Positions 1 through 12,365 of a DNA stretch of 64,000 nt are shown here, piece after piece. Position numbers and translations under genes: made by a program. Within the stretch, counting starts at the first letter, position 1. Each line of letters opens with the position of its first letter. The stretch spans positions 11,346,001 to 11,410,000 of the forward strand of contig OW051473.1 in assembly GCA_932521025.1 (NCBI GenBank), in the 5' to 3' direction. The stretch is from Oscheius onirici. Taxonomy: Eukaryota > Nematoda > Chromadorea > Rhabditida > Rhabditidae. The notes below the pieces were generated by a model, which ran no database searches, had not been told where the DNA came from, and saw nothing but the letters and a program-made list of their open reading frames with translations.

Positions 1-3000
1 GACGGCGCCAGGGAAAATCTATGTTAGCTGTGAATGTGTCCCCTTATCTGGAGCACATCGAGACACGTCTCATTTTGAAAAGGTTCCATTTTTTATTGAA
101 AACGCTTCAAGTTTTTCAGCATATTTCTCAGTTTCCTGTAATAATTTGGGAGGCACCACCTTATAAGAATTTTTGGGGGCGAAATCTCGTATATTTTTGA
201 ATACCGCGTATTTCCGTTTAATTCAGTCCCATTTTACGTCTATTGAGTGCGTTTATCGAATTCAGGATGAATATTGTAGACGAAACCTGAGACGAAAAGC
301 TACACAAAAATCTTCCAGAAATTTGTAATCTTGGTTTTTGACTTCGTACAGGTCACTTCCCCTTTCTGATAGAATTTGTACGTTCTTTTTACACAATGGC
401 GTATAAAAATGGCGGAAAATTACCAAACAACGTGAAATACGAACTTTCACAAGAGTTAGCGCCTCAACTATATCAAATATGGTTCCCAAATTACCTGAAA
501 AGGTAAGAAATTTGATTAAAGGACTGTACATAATTGGGTTCTACAGCGCTTTTACTACAATCATAGAAGCCGGTTAATACAAATCCAGCTTCGTTAGAAG
601 CGTAAGAGTTAGGAGACTAGTTCCTTATTGAAATGATGTGCATCGCTGCATGATAATGCTATTTCTTGCCTAATTGTGCGTGACATTGTGGAGGAGTCTT
701 GATTACGCGGCGGGAAAAACTAGTGAGACCAAAAAATCCTGCGTCTTATCATCTAGGCTGATCTCTACGAGTTGTGTGGCTCAAGCCAGAGTGATATATA
801 GACATTGGAAAAAGGCTTGGAGCTTTCTTCTGCAAAAGATCAAATGTGCGAATTGAAATTGGAAAAAAAGAACGAGATATGAGAAAAATCGACACCTTGA
901 GAGGGAGTCGTCCCCCTGGGATTTTTTGCGGTCTCGATGATTGCTGGAAAAGTGGGGGCGACGGCGTACGGGATTCCAATTGCAACTTTCTTAGAAGTGA
1001 CTCTCCTGCTGGACGACGGAAGCTATTCTCAAGTGAGAAATGCAAAATGGGAAGAAGCGTCTTCAACTGGAGAATGCTGTCGTTGTGACAGCTGAATGCA
1101 TTTACAGCAGATGTCCCACGAAGAAGTGAGGAATTTGCTAGTGCCCGATAACAATACGTAGAGGTTAAATATCACTAGCCGGTACTCTTGGCCAAATAAC
1201 TGTTCACGATTATGAGAATAACGAGAACTGTTTTTGGTTTCCGGATCATAGTCACAGAACAAAGAGATGTTCTAGATGATGCATCCAGGAACTCAACCCA
1301 CGGGATTCGCAAGAATTGCTAGAGAGCAAGCTACCTTTATATCAAACAGTCGGAATTGAACTTGATATCCCTTTCTTCACGGACTGTTCTCCTATCCACT
1401 GAACTATCCATGTAATCTGAACTGCTCTGTCGAAAATACAGCAAAAGACTGTAAAAAAGAAGCCAGCGAAAAAATGCTTTAACCAAATCGAGTCTATAAT
1501 AACTTTAATACAGTCTTCCTTACTTTGTCTGGCGAAATTTCAGATACTTGAACGTCTTCATTTTGAAAAGAAGAAACGAATATTGAAAAATTTGGATGAT
1601 GTTCAGCGCGATCAGCTCCCTTAAAGTGTTTAAAATCGCACCTCCTTCCTTTGAGAAAATCCGCTTATTTTGGCAGAACATGTGTGTAACACCTGGTCAC
1701 CGTGCAAATCTCTCCCCACAATCTTTCAAGGTTTCGCTTTGCATGGAATTTGCCCTTGAATGGTGCCGACCTCAATGTCTCCATGTACATACTGGGAAGG
1801 AAGTAGACTTTGTTCTGTTTGGTAATCAGTTTCAGTTCTCTGCTCTCCTTTTTCTTACTTATACGTTCCATTTGGATCTGTCCATATCATGCGTCTGTTT
1901 TTCTTCAAGCTTCCCACCTACTGTAGTAACCTTCTCCTGCTATCACGCCACCCACTGATAGATTACTCGCTGCTTCAGTAACCAGTTTGCCATGCTCGCT
2001 CTGAACCGTCGTTCGTCCCTCTATCAATTGCAGCCGGCGGCTTTTTATGTAAGAAAGGGGTATTCCCTCTCACGTGTGGACGGTTGGGACAGGGCCAGAC
2101 TGCCACGAGGGTGAGAAGCGCAGACCCGCTAAAAACTAAGAGAGAACAAGCTGAGAGGAGAGCGCAAAGATGTGCCTAGACGCCTGTGATCGAATAGTGT
2201 TTGATCTTAGGTGTAATGGGCAACGTGGCTGGCGCCGTGCTTCTATACAACCGGAAAGACCACAAGGTTGAAAAATCTTTTTTTTTCAGGGTCAAAACTT
2301 CACACAAATCTGGATTAGATTTGGATTAAACAAGCTACATTTTGTCTAGACAACATTTGCGCGGACGTAGTTTCAAAAGATCGACCCGTCTTGCACTTTT
2401 TGTTTTGATCGAGTTGTTTTCACCTGGCAGGCAGGCGGGATAGCGTTCACGCCAAATAAACAGCACAACATTCTTAAGCGTTTCTAGAGGCTTCTTTTTA
2501 ATTTTTTCCCGTACAGACTTTTTCTTAACCATCCTGTTTGTATTGAGATTACCCGTTTAACCCGATGGCACAGAGAGGCTGAGGACAAGCAAACGCCGGA
2601 CCGGGGCAGAGAGACAAACAGTCCACATTTGGCCGCTCTCTCTCCTCCCAGACGATCATCGATTCCTATAACTTCTCCTTTTGGCAAAATTTATTCATCA
2701 CATGTCGCGAATACGAGCCAGACGTTTGAGGCGAGCACATGACCCAATTCATTTTTTTCAACGTCGGCTCAGCTGAGTCTACACGAGCCTTTTGCTAGTT
2801 CGAAAAGCACAGAAACTACACGAAATTTTGTGCGATCAGAGAGTGAGAGAGAAAGCAATTTGAGAACCGGATATTTGCCTCGAAATGAGAGAGAGACTCT
2901 CAATCCAGTCTTTTGACCCGCCGAAGGGATGAGTTTACCCTAATTGCCTCTTCAGTCCGGCTGTCCCACTCTTTCTCTGATTTCAAAAATGACGGAAGGA

Positions 3001-3905
3001 GCATTACACCCGCATGGTTTTTTCCCGAAAAGCGACTCCCTGTTCGTGTGACCATTACTGCGAAAACTGCCGGGTATACTTTATAGCCATTCCGGCGGTC
3101 TATGTGCTGCTCGGCAAAAAACTGTCGGTTTCGTTGTGATAACCCCTCTGGAGTCATTATCAAATGAGAGTCAGCTGTTCTCTCAGAGCGGAGCTAGATT
3201 AACACTAGATTTAGTTTAGAAGTCTCTGATTTGTGGCCGCAGCAACAGATGGCTTCAGGGTCCCCAGTTAGGAAGACAGCGTTCGATGAGCGGCTGCGAG
3301 TGTGTCTAGACAACCACCCATTAGTTTTGCGCGAGTTTAGGGTGTACATCGATTTTGGCCACACAAAAAGCATATTTTTTCATTCATAGCCATCAAATTT
3401 GCAGATTTTTGAGACTAGTTTAAACATGACCATTAAACACAAACCCTCACATGTTCCACCGAAAAAAGTCTCTTCCGCTCCATTCGCTTTTGCGACGAAG
3501 TAGTCATGCCATACGAGATCGCAACATTGTCCTTTTTGGTCCATCCCCCTCCCGTTTGTTTGAACGCTATAGTCAGAAATCATACCACGAAACTTTCAGT
3601 CAGAGGCGCCTAAGCGGTCACGTGCTCCTGGTTTTTCGTATGTGTGCCTGATAACAGGCGAGAGAGGGGCTGGCACGTCATGACCAACAAACACCGCGAT
3701 CTCCGGAGAAAACAGAACAAGGAACTTTGTGCTTGCACTTTCCGTAGTTTCACCTCCCCCTCAATAATAGGATGTTTTGGGGACTCCGAACAAATCTGGT
3801 GGCGCCACCTTGGACGTTCTTCGGGTAAGTGGTCAAAGGCCGCTGGCGCGAAACGTGATATTTACAATGCTGTCAGATTTTTTCCTGTTAGTGTCTAGCT
3901 CAAGG
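1..3905. other. Gene-poor stretch left of the nested repeat
   Basis: I see no convincing coding gene here. The open frames are short, have no family resemblance and no flanking splice sites in phase. Purine-rich patches (for example around 2820-2910) and a tRNA-like relic near 1347-1412 are the only structures noted. Part of it could be distal regulatory DNA of genes to the left, outside the window. Confidence 0.5.
1347..1412 (-). repeat. tRNA-like relic (SINE head or tRNA pseudogene)
   Basis: On the minus strand an A-box-like stretch (TAGTTCAGTGGATAGGA) is followed about 30 nt later by a B-box-like stretch (AAGTTCAATTCC), the spacing of an RNA polymerase III internal promoter. The acceptor arms do not pair, so it is not a functional tRNA. 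It resembles the tRNA-like pieces at 17.8 and 18.1 kb, which suggests a dispersed tRNA-derived family rather than a single pseudogene. Confidence 0.45.
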
Positions 3906-4310
3906 GTTTATAACAGAGAAGATAAAGATAAAGTTTACCCCGTAATCAACGCCAGAGCAAGCTCAATTGCGTGCGGGTCTAATCTGAGGGGCAAGAGAAA
4001 TCAGGCTTACGTTCTATAATCTGGACAGGTGCCAAGTCTGACTCCAAGAACGCTTTATCTTTGTAGCATGCTACTACCCATTTACCGACCTCGGGAGGAT
4101 GGATGCCTTGGTTGGGCAGAAACGGGTTTGAACTTGGGACCTTTAGATTGACGCTGGCGCCTCCTACCACTGCGATAACAGAGATGTGCGGAAATATTTT
4201 TTCCGCGGAATTTCCGCGGAAACGCGGAAAAAAAAATTTTAGCCCAACGGAATTTCCGCGGAATTCCGCGGAAACTTTTTTTGCTGTTTCCGCACATCTC
4301 TGGTCTATAA
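3906..4310. mobile_element. hAT-type MITE, interrupted at its left tip by a SINE
   Basis: A 124-bp non-autonomous DNA element spans 4179-4302 with perfect 16-bp terminal inverted repeats, CAGAGATGTGCGGAAA and its complement. Its interior is a near-palindrome built from TTTCCGCGGAA units. The CAGAGATG ends and 8-bp target duplication fit hAT-superfamily MITEs. The right flank is GTCTATAA at 4303-4310. The left flank copy, GTTTATAA (7/8 identical), is at 3906-3913, displaced because a SINE (3920-4174) inserted a few bases inside the MITE. The bases CAGAGA at 3914-3919 are the displaced MITE tip. No transposase is present. Confidence 0.8.
3920..4174 (-). mobile_element. tRNA-derived SINE, copy A (nested in the MITE)
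   Basis: Read on the minus strand, this has the body of the SINE at 46.23 kb: CGCAGTGGTAGGAGGCGCC (A box), a B box, then the shared core with CTCGGGAGGATGGATGCC on the plus strand, ending in a (CTTTAT)-like tail at 3921-3936. It lacks about the first 8 nt of copy B. It is flanked by a 10-bp target duplication ATAACAGAGA at 3910-3919 and 4175-4184. The duplicated sequence includes the first bases of the hAT MITE, so the SINE is the younger insertion. Confidence 0.8.
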
Positions 4311-6061
4311 CTTTATGGCTCTAAACAACTAAACGTTCAAAGTCTACTTGTTTTGCTGTTGACAAGGACATTACCAGCCGAGAGGGGACAGAGTACTTTT
4401 TTGAAGAAACCGGTTGGGCTATTATTACGGGTGGACAAATCCGTAAATATCATTCGCACCCATGCGTCTTTTAGATTTTTGTCTCTATGACTCTCTGTCT
4501 CACTCACCTCTGTCATGTGATTCAAAGAAATAATTGTAACACAGAAAGCTTATCACTAGGTCAGTACACACTTGCACTAATCAAAAAATGCGCTTTATCA
4601 AAAAAATGCATTCGCAACATTTTACAGCCAATCACTCCACTTTTTCAGCTTCGCTATCACACCACACAGACCAATCGAGAGTCTTGTTTAAACTTTCAAT
4701 TAGCCACTATCAGGCGTTTTCCTTTGTCGAGCCTGGAAACCAATCTCAAAGAATGGCCTGATCTTCTAGCCTGACCACTTCTACGACAAAAGTTCTACGC
4801 GGCGCAAATCATATGGCTGAGAACGCTGAAGGAGGTTTATGCTTCCGGTTCTTGTATCACCCGCAGTATCCCCCCCTTTGGGCAATGTCCGATGCGTTGC
4901 TGCGATTAGGAGCCATTTCTTGGGCAAAAGGACATAATTTGCGGCCAACTGTAACTGGTTTGGTGCTTATCTATCTCCAGGGCCCCGGGAATCACGCCAT
5001 GTGCTGCCAGTCTACGTAGCCACGCTCACACGAGGGCTGGAAGGGGCGGGACGGTCCCACGTGAGGTTCGGGTCGTGTAGCGTTTTGGCATCTCTCTACA
5101 GACGTTCCTTCAGTCTGGCTGTGACACACGCTGGCTGTGTCAATTGGACAGGCCTGGCGCATTGTGGCTCCTTGACCCGCCGGGTGGACACACAGCAGTT
5201 TACCGCAAGGTCGTCAGCTGTTAAGTCTGCATAATTGTCTGCCGGCCACTATACTTTCATTGTTATACACTCTAACATTCTTTTTTTCTTATCATCTTTC
5301 CAAAGACTCGAAAATCCAAAAATTAACAATCTTCTTTTCATTTTTGGTAGATACTGCCAACTTTTCCTTGTCCAAAGCCACTTGATTTTTCTTTTTGCCC
5401 TTTTTAATAATTTTGCAAACGTTCTATCAATTTTTCACATTTAAAAAGTGTAAAATATTTAAAAATTAGTGTTTCAAAAAGGGCAAAACGAAAAATCTAG
5501 TGGTTTTTTTAAACATAACCTCTTTCAGAAATTTACAGCTTTCCCAATATTTCCAAAACGAGGTGTTTTGAAATCACACCCCCGTCTAGTATATCTCCCA
5601 CACATTTCAGTGCGCTCTGACTCAAAGCCAATAAACTTTCGAAACTCGGCTCTCAGAACACATGTCTATAATTTCCCAGAGGCTCTTTTATTGATCTCCT
5701 CCTACATTTTTCTTAGCCGATCGGACCACCCTCGCTCCCGGCAAAACTCTTTCTTCTGCTCCCAAAATACTTTGTACGAATGCTCTGCAGCCTCGGCGGA
5801 CTTTGTCCAGCTGTCCGCGACCTTTGTTATCGGACACACCAAGGTGCGCCCTTTATCTCGGCCTGGTCATTTTTGGCCACCATCGATAGGTTTGTAGGCT
5901 TGTTTGTTGTTTTCATGCCTTGTTTTCCCGCCACTTTTCAATCGAAGGCGTCATTCGCCTTTGGTATTGTTCACCCTTTTCTTCGCGTCCATTTTGACGC
6001 AGCACTCATAAACGCCATTTACAGTCTTTATTTCTTACGGGCCGTTTGATGTTGAAAGAGG
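4311..6061. other. Intergenic and lipin upstream region
   Basis: No coding gene was supported. The sequence from 4.8 to 5.24 kb is more GC-rich than its surroundings (GGGGCGGGACGG near 5043) and could be promoter or 5' untranslated sequence. 5.25-5.46 kb is T-rich. The upstream exon of lipin, if any, is not identifiable; there is no strong splice acceptor immediately before the start codon at 6062. Confidence 0.35.
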
Positions 6062-8784
6062 ATGGACTATGCCTACAGTGTACTGCGTAAAGCTAAAGCA
6101 TTTTATACAGCTATAAATCCGGCCACATTATCAGGTATTTTGGCAAACTTTCGCCCAATTTTTAACCCTATTTTTCAGGCGCTATTGATGTCATTGTTGT
6201 TGAACAGCCAAATGGAGAATACAAATCGACGCCATTCCATGTTCGTTTCGGTAAAACGGGTGTGTGGAGTCCTATCGACAAGGTAAGATTTCACAATTTC
6301 CTTTTTCATTTTTGCTTTTCAGTATATCGAAATGGACATTAATGGTGTGGAGACGGATCTAAAAATGAAACTAGGAGAATCGGGAGTCGCATATTTTGTC
6401 GAAGCTACAGACGGCCACGTGCCGGACTTTCTTATAACTTCCCCGATTCACGGCGACGGACACGATTCACCAAAACAATCGCCAAAAGTGCCTGACACTG
6501 CCGACGTAAGTTAACTTTTTATGATTTAATCTCACGGTTCTCAGGTTTTGGCAGAAAGTGCAAAGAAACTGGAAGAGAATCAGAGAAAACAGTCAACAAT
6601 CCAACGTCGAGGATCACATGACTATAACAGGAGTGAGGAGAGCGGAGAAGAGTGAGATTTTACTAAAACATTTGTGTAATTTTTAGACAATCCTTGCAAG
6701 CTGTACATAAACAGAGCGTCCCCTTTGCTTCTTCCATCTTCAGTGATCGCCGGAATCGCTCCCTGCCGGATCTTAGATGTATTCTCAACGGGTATAGCTA
6801 TACGGAGAGCAGTAGAAAGACTAGAGATGATAGTCATACGAACAACAGGTATTTTCCAACTAAATATTGATCTTATCTAGAAATTTAGGGATTCGCACAA
6901 ACGCCAACTAAACCATTCCAAATCACAAGCTTTTGATGAAGATGCCACCGACGAGCTCCTTAAATCGTTGCTCAAAAACAAGAGAAAGAAGAGTCTACGC
7001 ACGGCGCCTATCAATATCAAAGTCGAGGTAAGCTATTTTTATCCCGGACATTTTTGCAACATTCCCTTTAGGACAGCGATAGCGATGCCGAGTCATCTTT
7101 GAACTCGTCAACGGTTTCGTCGCCATCGCATTCGCACCTTGATCCCCATGAGGCTGATATGATTGCCGATGGAGCCTTGTCGGATTCCGAAGTTGACAGA
7201 CATCGGCATCATGAGGGAGAGCACGATGAGAGGATGACAGACTGGAAGTGGGGAGAGTTGCCAGAGACGAAGGAGAACGGAAAATCGACGCCGACTACCC
7301 AGCCACGAGCTAGTTGGAACTGGTATTTCTGGAGAAAGGGCTCGCAGACGAAACAAGAAGAAGGAATCTCATTGGACGAGCTGGAGACACAAGCATCTGA
7401 TCCGGCCAAGGTTGAGAAATACCTCGGAAAGACTAGCACGTGAGTGAATTTGCGGTTTGGTTTGAATGTTCGGTTTTATAGTGTGAGCATTGACAGTGGC
7501 ACTGCTTCCCGTTGTGTATCCTCTCCTTCCAGCCCTCCTCCACACGACGAGATTGGCCCTCATTCTCCGACAAGCAGTCAGGGCGAAGAGCGACACATCG
7601 AGGAGCAGGTAATGTATTTTTCTGTTCTTTCTAACTTGACAAGTTTAGACTCCCACGCAAGAAAGAGTGAACCTTCCTGGAACAAAGCAGAGGCTACGGT
7701 CTAGTGGCAGTGCTGCATCTAATGACACACTGGCCAGTAGCACTCTGGCAGAGGATGATCTTGAATCTGTTGAAGAACAAGATGGTGTCAGCTACTTCCG
7801 GTCCCTTCGACTCTCGTCAGATCGCCTGAAATCTCTTGGACTGAGATACGGTGCCAATGAATGCAGGTTCAGCATAACAACAATGTATCAGGTACATTTT
7901 CCTCTACTTTGTTTCATATTAAAGTTTATAGGGAACAACATGGTGTACTTGTAACATCTACTTGTACAAATGGTACGAACAGATTGTTATATCGGACATT
8001 GATGGAACCATCACGAAGAGTGACGTTCTCGGCCATGTGATTCCTGCTATCGGTGGGCAGTGGGCTCACAGTGGAGTGGCGGATCTGTACACAAGGATAA
8101 AAAACAACGGCTATAAGATGGTCTACCTCAGCTCCAGAGCCATCGGACAAAGTCACACGACGAAGCAGTACTTGCGAAGCGTGGCACAGGACAGTAAGCA
8201 GCTCCCGGACGGGCCTGTACTTCTCTCTCCGAGCAGTGTTTTGATGGCTTTTAGAAAGTAAGAATCTTTTTTTGCTTTTATAAAGTTTTTTTCTTCAGAG
8301 AAGTCATTGAACGGCGACCAGAAGAGTTCAAAATTGCCGCCTTGAGTGATTTGAAGAAGCTGTTCCCAGTGAATGCTCCCTTCTACGCCGGTTTTGGAAA
8401 CCGCGAGACGGACACGAAATCCTACAAAGCTGTCAACATCCCAGCGTCCCGGATTCTGATAGTCGATCCTTCTGGAAAAGTCCGTCGTTCGGATTCTGTC
8501 GGCTACGTGAGCAGCTACAATTCAATGGCGAGCGACACGGTCGACTACCTGTTCCCGCCCCTTTCAAAAAAGTAAGTATAGTGCCGTGAGCCAACTCTTA
8601 ACCGCCTATTTTAAGTGTGAAATATACTCGTGGTGCCGATTCGGCCAATGTCGATACGCTGCAGAGATCATCCTGGTACGAACCTCTGGAGCACAGCGCC
8701 TTCATCCATTGGAAAGTTGACAACTCTGATGCAGTGGATGGCGAGCTAGAGCACTACGAGAGCAAGAGAGCTGCTAATAATTGA
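6062..8784 (+). CDS. lpin-1: Lipin (phosphatidate phosphatase, LPIN family), 12 exons
   Basis: Lipins dephosphorylate phosphatidic acid to diacylglycerol at the ER/nuclear envelope and also act as nuclear co-regulators. Exons: 6062-6134, 6179-6282, 6323-6505, 6545-6651, 6687-6848, 6889-7027, 7072-7439, 7482-7608, 7649-7891, 7932-8257, 8299-8571, 8616-8784. All junctions are GT-AG and keep frame, giving about 757 residues, close to the family length. The first exons encode the N-lipin domain (starting [20 protein letters not shown]). A basic cluster KNKRKKKS resembles the lipin nuclear-localisation signal. The C-lipin catalytic motif DIDGTIT is in exon 10, with the following SDx[16 protein letters not shown] and LLSPSS stretches of the family. 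Introns are 35-45 nt. A poly(A) signal AATAAA lies at 9074-9079. The gene looks intact. Confidence 0.95.
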
Positions 8785-9352
8785 ATAGTTTCTTTTCCTT
8801 CAGTTGTTGAACCTAGTTTTGTTTGATACGTTATACTGGTTACCACAAGGGTCCTTCCTGACAATTCCCTCCTCAAAAAACCTTGGTTAGTTTCCGACTC
8901 TTCATGCGGGCACCTCAATGTCTTTCCATTTGACGCTGCCCTACAATGTAAATATTCAGGGCAACATGTACACTCATGGTAGAATCGAGTAGACGTTTAT
9001 GTTACTACGTGTATATTTTGTTACGACCGGTTTCAATAGTTTTTACTCCCATCAGCTTTTTTAATTTTTTTTAAATAAAAGTATTTATGCATTGGTTTTC
9101 AGTGTTGATGGTTAAGAAATGGACAGTTAGAGCGAGAGGAGTAAAGCCCGGGAAAGAGACGAAAAATGAGAAGCTCGATATGTTGGATAACAGATCCTAA
9201 TGAATAGGGCTCAATAACAAAACTGATTCAAAATGCCGGGAGGCGTCAGGAATAAAATACGTATGTGATAGGAATATCGTAATAAATATAGGAAAAGGAT
9301 GGGAGTGTACAGGAAATATAAGGAAGGGAACTGACAAAAGAAATTCGCCCTA
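8785..9352. other. Lipin 3' UTR and convergent intergenic space
   Basis: Contains the lipin 3' untranslated region with AATAAA at 9074-9079. The remaining 270 bp lead to the stop codon of the opposite-strand gene at 9353. No further structure was seen. Confidence 0.6.
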
Positions 9353-10808
9353 TTAAATTGCGTTGAATGAGTAGACAACTGTTAAATCAGTGTCCAGTTT
9401 TCGGAAAGTCGCCTGCACTGTCCTCATTCCATCGCTTAAAGTGAAACTTAACGTGTAGTTTCTACTTCCATTGCTGTGGGGATTGAACTGGGCGTAATGA
9501 TCTTCGAGCTCCCGTTGAGTCGGATAGCTTTCCGTTCGTCCACGGGGCAACAGCGGCACTGCCACTTTGAAAAACTGGAAGTTCGGCGGAATCTGGTATT
9601 GAAAAGTCTGAACTTCGATTGTAAAATTAATAAAACGATGTCTTACTGTGATAATTTCGTCCAAATGGCCGAAAAGTTCCAGTTTAGTGAATGGTTCAAT
9701 TCCCTCAATGTACAACTCTGTTTCAGGGACAAGACGGATTACGTCTTTGCATTTGTCAAATACTACCTTTGGCACTTCACGGTCAGCCACGAGCCGCTTC
9801 TAAAATGTAATTTGGTGTGTACAAAATGATTGCTTACCGCTCGGGCGTCAGCAAAGTGTTGAAAAGACTGAGAATTCCAGGCATCGATACATAGTGTTGA
9901 ATATATTTGGGGCTTGATAGCGGGACATATGGGCAGCAAATGCGTAGTAATTATGTAGTGTTGGACATCAAGCTTGTTGCAAGTTATTTTTTGCAATTTC
10001 AAAAAATCGGCCCATTATTCGGTATTGATCCGAGTTAAGTCGCCTGAAAGTTAAACCAGGATTTCTTATTTTTAGATACTTTGAGCGGAGCCAAACTCGA
10101 TAGACCCGACAACAGTGATCGCCGCCAAAAAATTGCAGTTGGACGCGTGCTTAATGGAACACTGGCATTATGGCCATTCATGGAAAATCAGTATTCAGAT
10201 GGCAAATATTGAACTTTTGCGTGCCTTTACACGTTTTCGATTTTTGATTCCCCGTGATTACACGCTTACGAAAGATGTCAGTGTACCATTAAATTCAATT
10301 TTTTTCTGCCATGTTTAGTTTCTCGTTTTCGTAAAGGGGAAGATTTCTCGTTTTTGTAAAGGGGAAGACAGCAAGTGAGTAGTACTCACCAATAGTAACA
10401 GTTTCGAAAAAATGCTTTTTCAGCCGAAATTCCTGGTTTGGGTTAAAGTTCTGCATGAAGGTACTAGACTGGCGGCAACCTTTTCCATAATACTTGACGT
10501 TATTGTACTCCTGAAAATTTGCAACAGTATTGAGCACAAATAATACCTACCGGAGCCTTAGAAATCACTGGTTCTTCCCCAGAATACCGGAACAAACGCT
10601 TGTTTGTCTCGTCTCTCTATTTGCGACAAGTCTGAGTTGCTCGGTATGCAGCTGGTAGAGACATCTAAATAGAAAATATCAAAAACACGATAAAAACAAT
10701 CACCTTTCGAAGAACCTGTGAAATTATAGCTCCTTCCACATCTGCTAGGAGAATAGACTCGATCAGTCGTCGTCGCCGCTTTGTCGGAGGTCCAGCGTTT
10801 CGTTGCAT
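9353..10808 (-). CDS. Unrecognised multi-exon protein (intact member of a local paralogue pair)
   Basis: I do not recognise the family. The well-supported 3' exons are 9353-9607, 9647-9799 and 9838 to about 9990, joined by 38-39 nt introns. They encode a polar segment ending in a beta-rich piece with NGSRNYTLSFTLSDG. Well-formed 5' exons are 10704-10808 (start MQRNAGPPTKRRRRLIESIL, preceded by an AG acceptor that could be a trans-splice site), 10551-10616 and 10390-10510, in phase with each other. The junction between 10390 and the 9838 exon could not be resolved in phase, so the middle is missing or the two parts are separate genes. The three 3' exons are matched exon for exon by a decayed copy at 11.83-12.36 kb, which supports the splice sites. 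The basic run followed by LIESILLADVEGAII could be a nuclear signal plus helix; an F-box-like fold is a guess only. Confidence 0.5.
10319..10368. repeat. 25-bp tandem repeat, two units
   Basis: The unit TTTCTCGTTTTCGTAAAGGG plus five bases occurs twice in tandem with one difference. It lies in the probable intron of the unrecognised minus-strand gene. Confidence 0.7.
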
Positions 10809-11826
10809 CTAAATTTAAACTTGTTTGTACGAGCTGCGAAAAAATCGATAAAAGTTACAAATACTAGACTAGTTGGACCCTGGATGATGCTAGGAAGTTT
10901 TCAAACGTTTTTTCAACCACAAATTTTCAAACGAGATTTTCTATGAAGACGAAAAATAGAATAGAGTAAGCGAAAAATATGTAAGGAATTACAAATCAAA
11001 AAGTCTTTTGTTTGAGAATGAAATGATTTGTAAAGGGAGAGAGAGAGTTCCCGTCAAGAGTAAAAAAAAGCTTCCGACATCGTAAATGCTAAAAACTTAT
11101 AATCTAGTTCGAAACAACATTTTTAAAGGGACAGTCCCAGTGTCTGTAAGCATGAAAGCAGGGGGAATCAGTCAATCGATTGATCGTCAAAATTTGTACC
11201 TAAAATGAGTGGTGGAAAATGGTGGAGAAATGAAAGATAATCTGAATAATATAACAGTTTCTTTAAAGGGCCTGCGAAACATTTTCCAAAACAAAATCAA
11301 CTTTCGAAATTTTTAGTTCAGGTACAGTTCAGGAGTTTACAGCCATGTTGAGTTCAAGTGACGATAGGTTTAAGACAAAAATATCTATTTTAAATTGCTC
11401 CCAAGTCTGTGTGTGTTTGTGTGTTTATCTGAAGCTTTAATTGAGGATAAGGAGGGGAGCTTTGTGCGCAACTTAGTTTTTAACAAGTCGCGACAGGAAA
11501 ACCAAGTGCGTGAAGGGTTCTTATGAGTTTCTTTGGGGGTCAAGGAGAGTGACTGGAGCAGAGTGACAAGGGGAGAAGGGACAGTAGGACTGAGACTCAC
11601 TAAAGCTAGGAACGGGCCGGCCGATCCGTTCAGGTCCTACATTTTGAAATTAGGCTTGGGAGGGAGCGGGTTCCAATTATGGTAGTTTCTTTGAAGGGTC
11701 AGGGAGAGTGAATGGAGGAGAGTAACAAAGGAGGAATGAAAAGGAAACCAGCACTAGGGCTCCGTGACAGAGCGAAGTTATGAATTTCTACTTTAGCCCT
11801 GGAAGGGCGTTGCCAACCTTGTTTTA
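10809..11826. other. Intergenic spacer between paralogues
   Basis: No gene seen. AT-rich, with short GT/TG runs near 11407-11425 and GGGAG-rich patches at 11.55-11.75 kb. Upstream regulatory sequence of the 9.35 kb gene is expected here, but no specific motif was recognised. Confidence 0.4.
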
Positions 11827-12365
11827 TTAATTTGCTTCAAATGTAGAGACAGCTGTTGCATCGTTTAGTTGTCTGAAAGTTACGACTGGCCTCATTTCAA
11901 GGGTAAATGTGAAGCTAAACGTATAGTTTGAACTTCCATCACATTTGGGGATTAAACTGGGCAAAATGAGCTTGAAGCTCTGGGAGAGTCGGGTAGCAAT
12001 CACTTATTCCGGGGACAGGGGTCGCTAAAGGTGAATACTGTCGGATAGGAACGATGACTACGAAAGTCTTGAACTTCTCCGGTAGCTGTCTTTGAAGAAA
12101 CTAAACTTGGATTGTATTATGAAAATAAGAAAGTCTTACGGTGATTACTTCGTCCAAGTGCTGGAAAAATGGTTTTAGAGAACAGATTTGTTTCAGAAAG
12201 CCGAAACTCGACATCAGGAACAACCCGTATAGCTTCTAGAGACGAGGCAAACAAAGTACTTGGCATCAGACGCCTGACAATGAGCCGTTTCTAAAATATA
12301 ATTTCGTGTCTTCAAAACATTTGTTTACCACTTCTGCAGCTTCTACTCTTTGAAAAGAAGGGGAA
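11827..12365 (-). pseudogene. Decayed paralogue of the 9.35 kb gene
   Basis: Three exons (11827-12100, 12140-12290, 12329 to about 12365) with the same boundaries and the same 38-39 nt introns as the 9353-9990 exons. Conserved landmarks include KRL at the exon start, CYPTLPELQAHFAQFNP (versus SYPTQRELEDHYAQFNP) and the C-terminal MRPVVTFRQL (versus MRTVQATFRKL). Just after AQFNPQM the frame shifts by one base relative to the intact copy, near 11940-11946, giving an immediate stop; the downstream SNYTF segment continues in the other frame. No exons matching the 5' part were found. The most likely reading is a tandem duplicate that has lost function. Confidence 0.65.
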
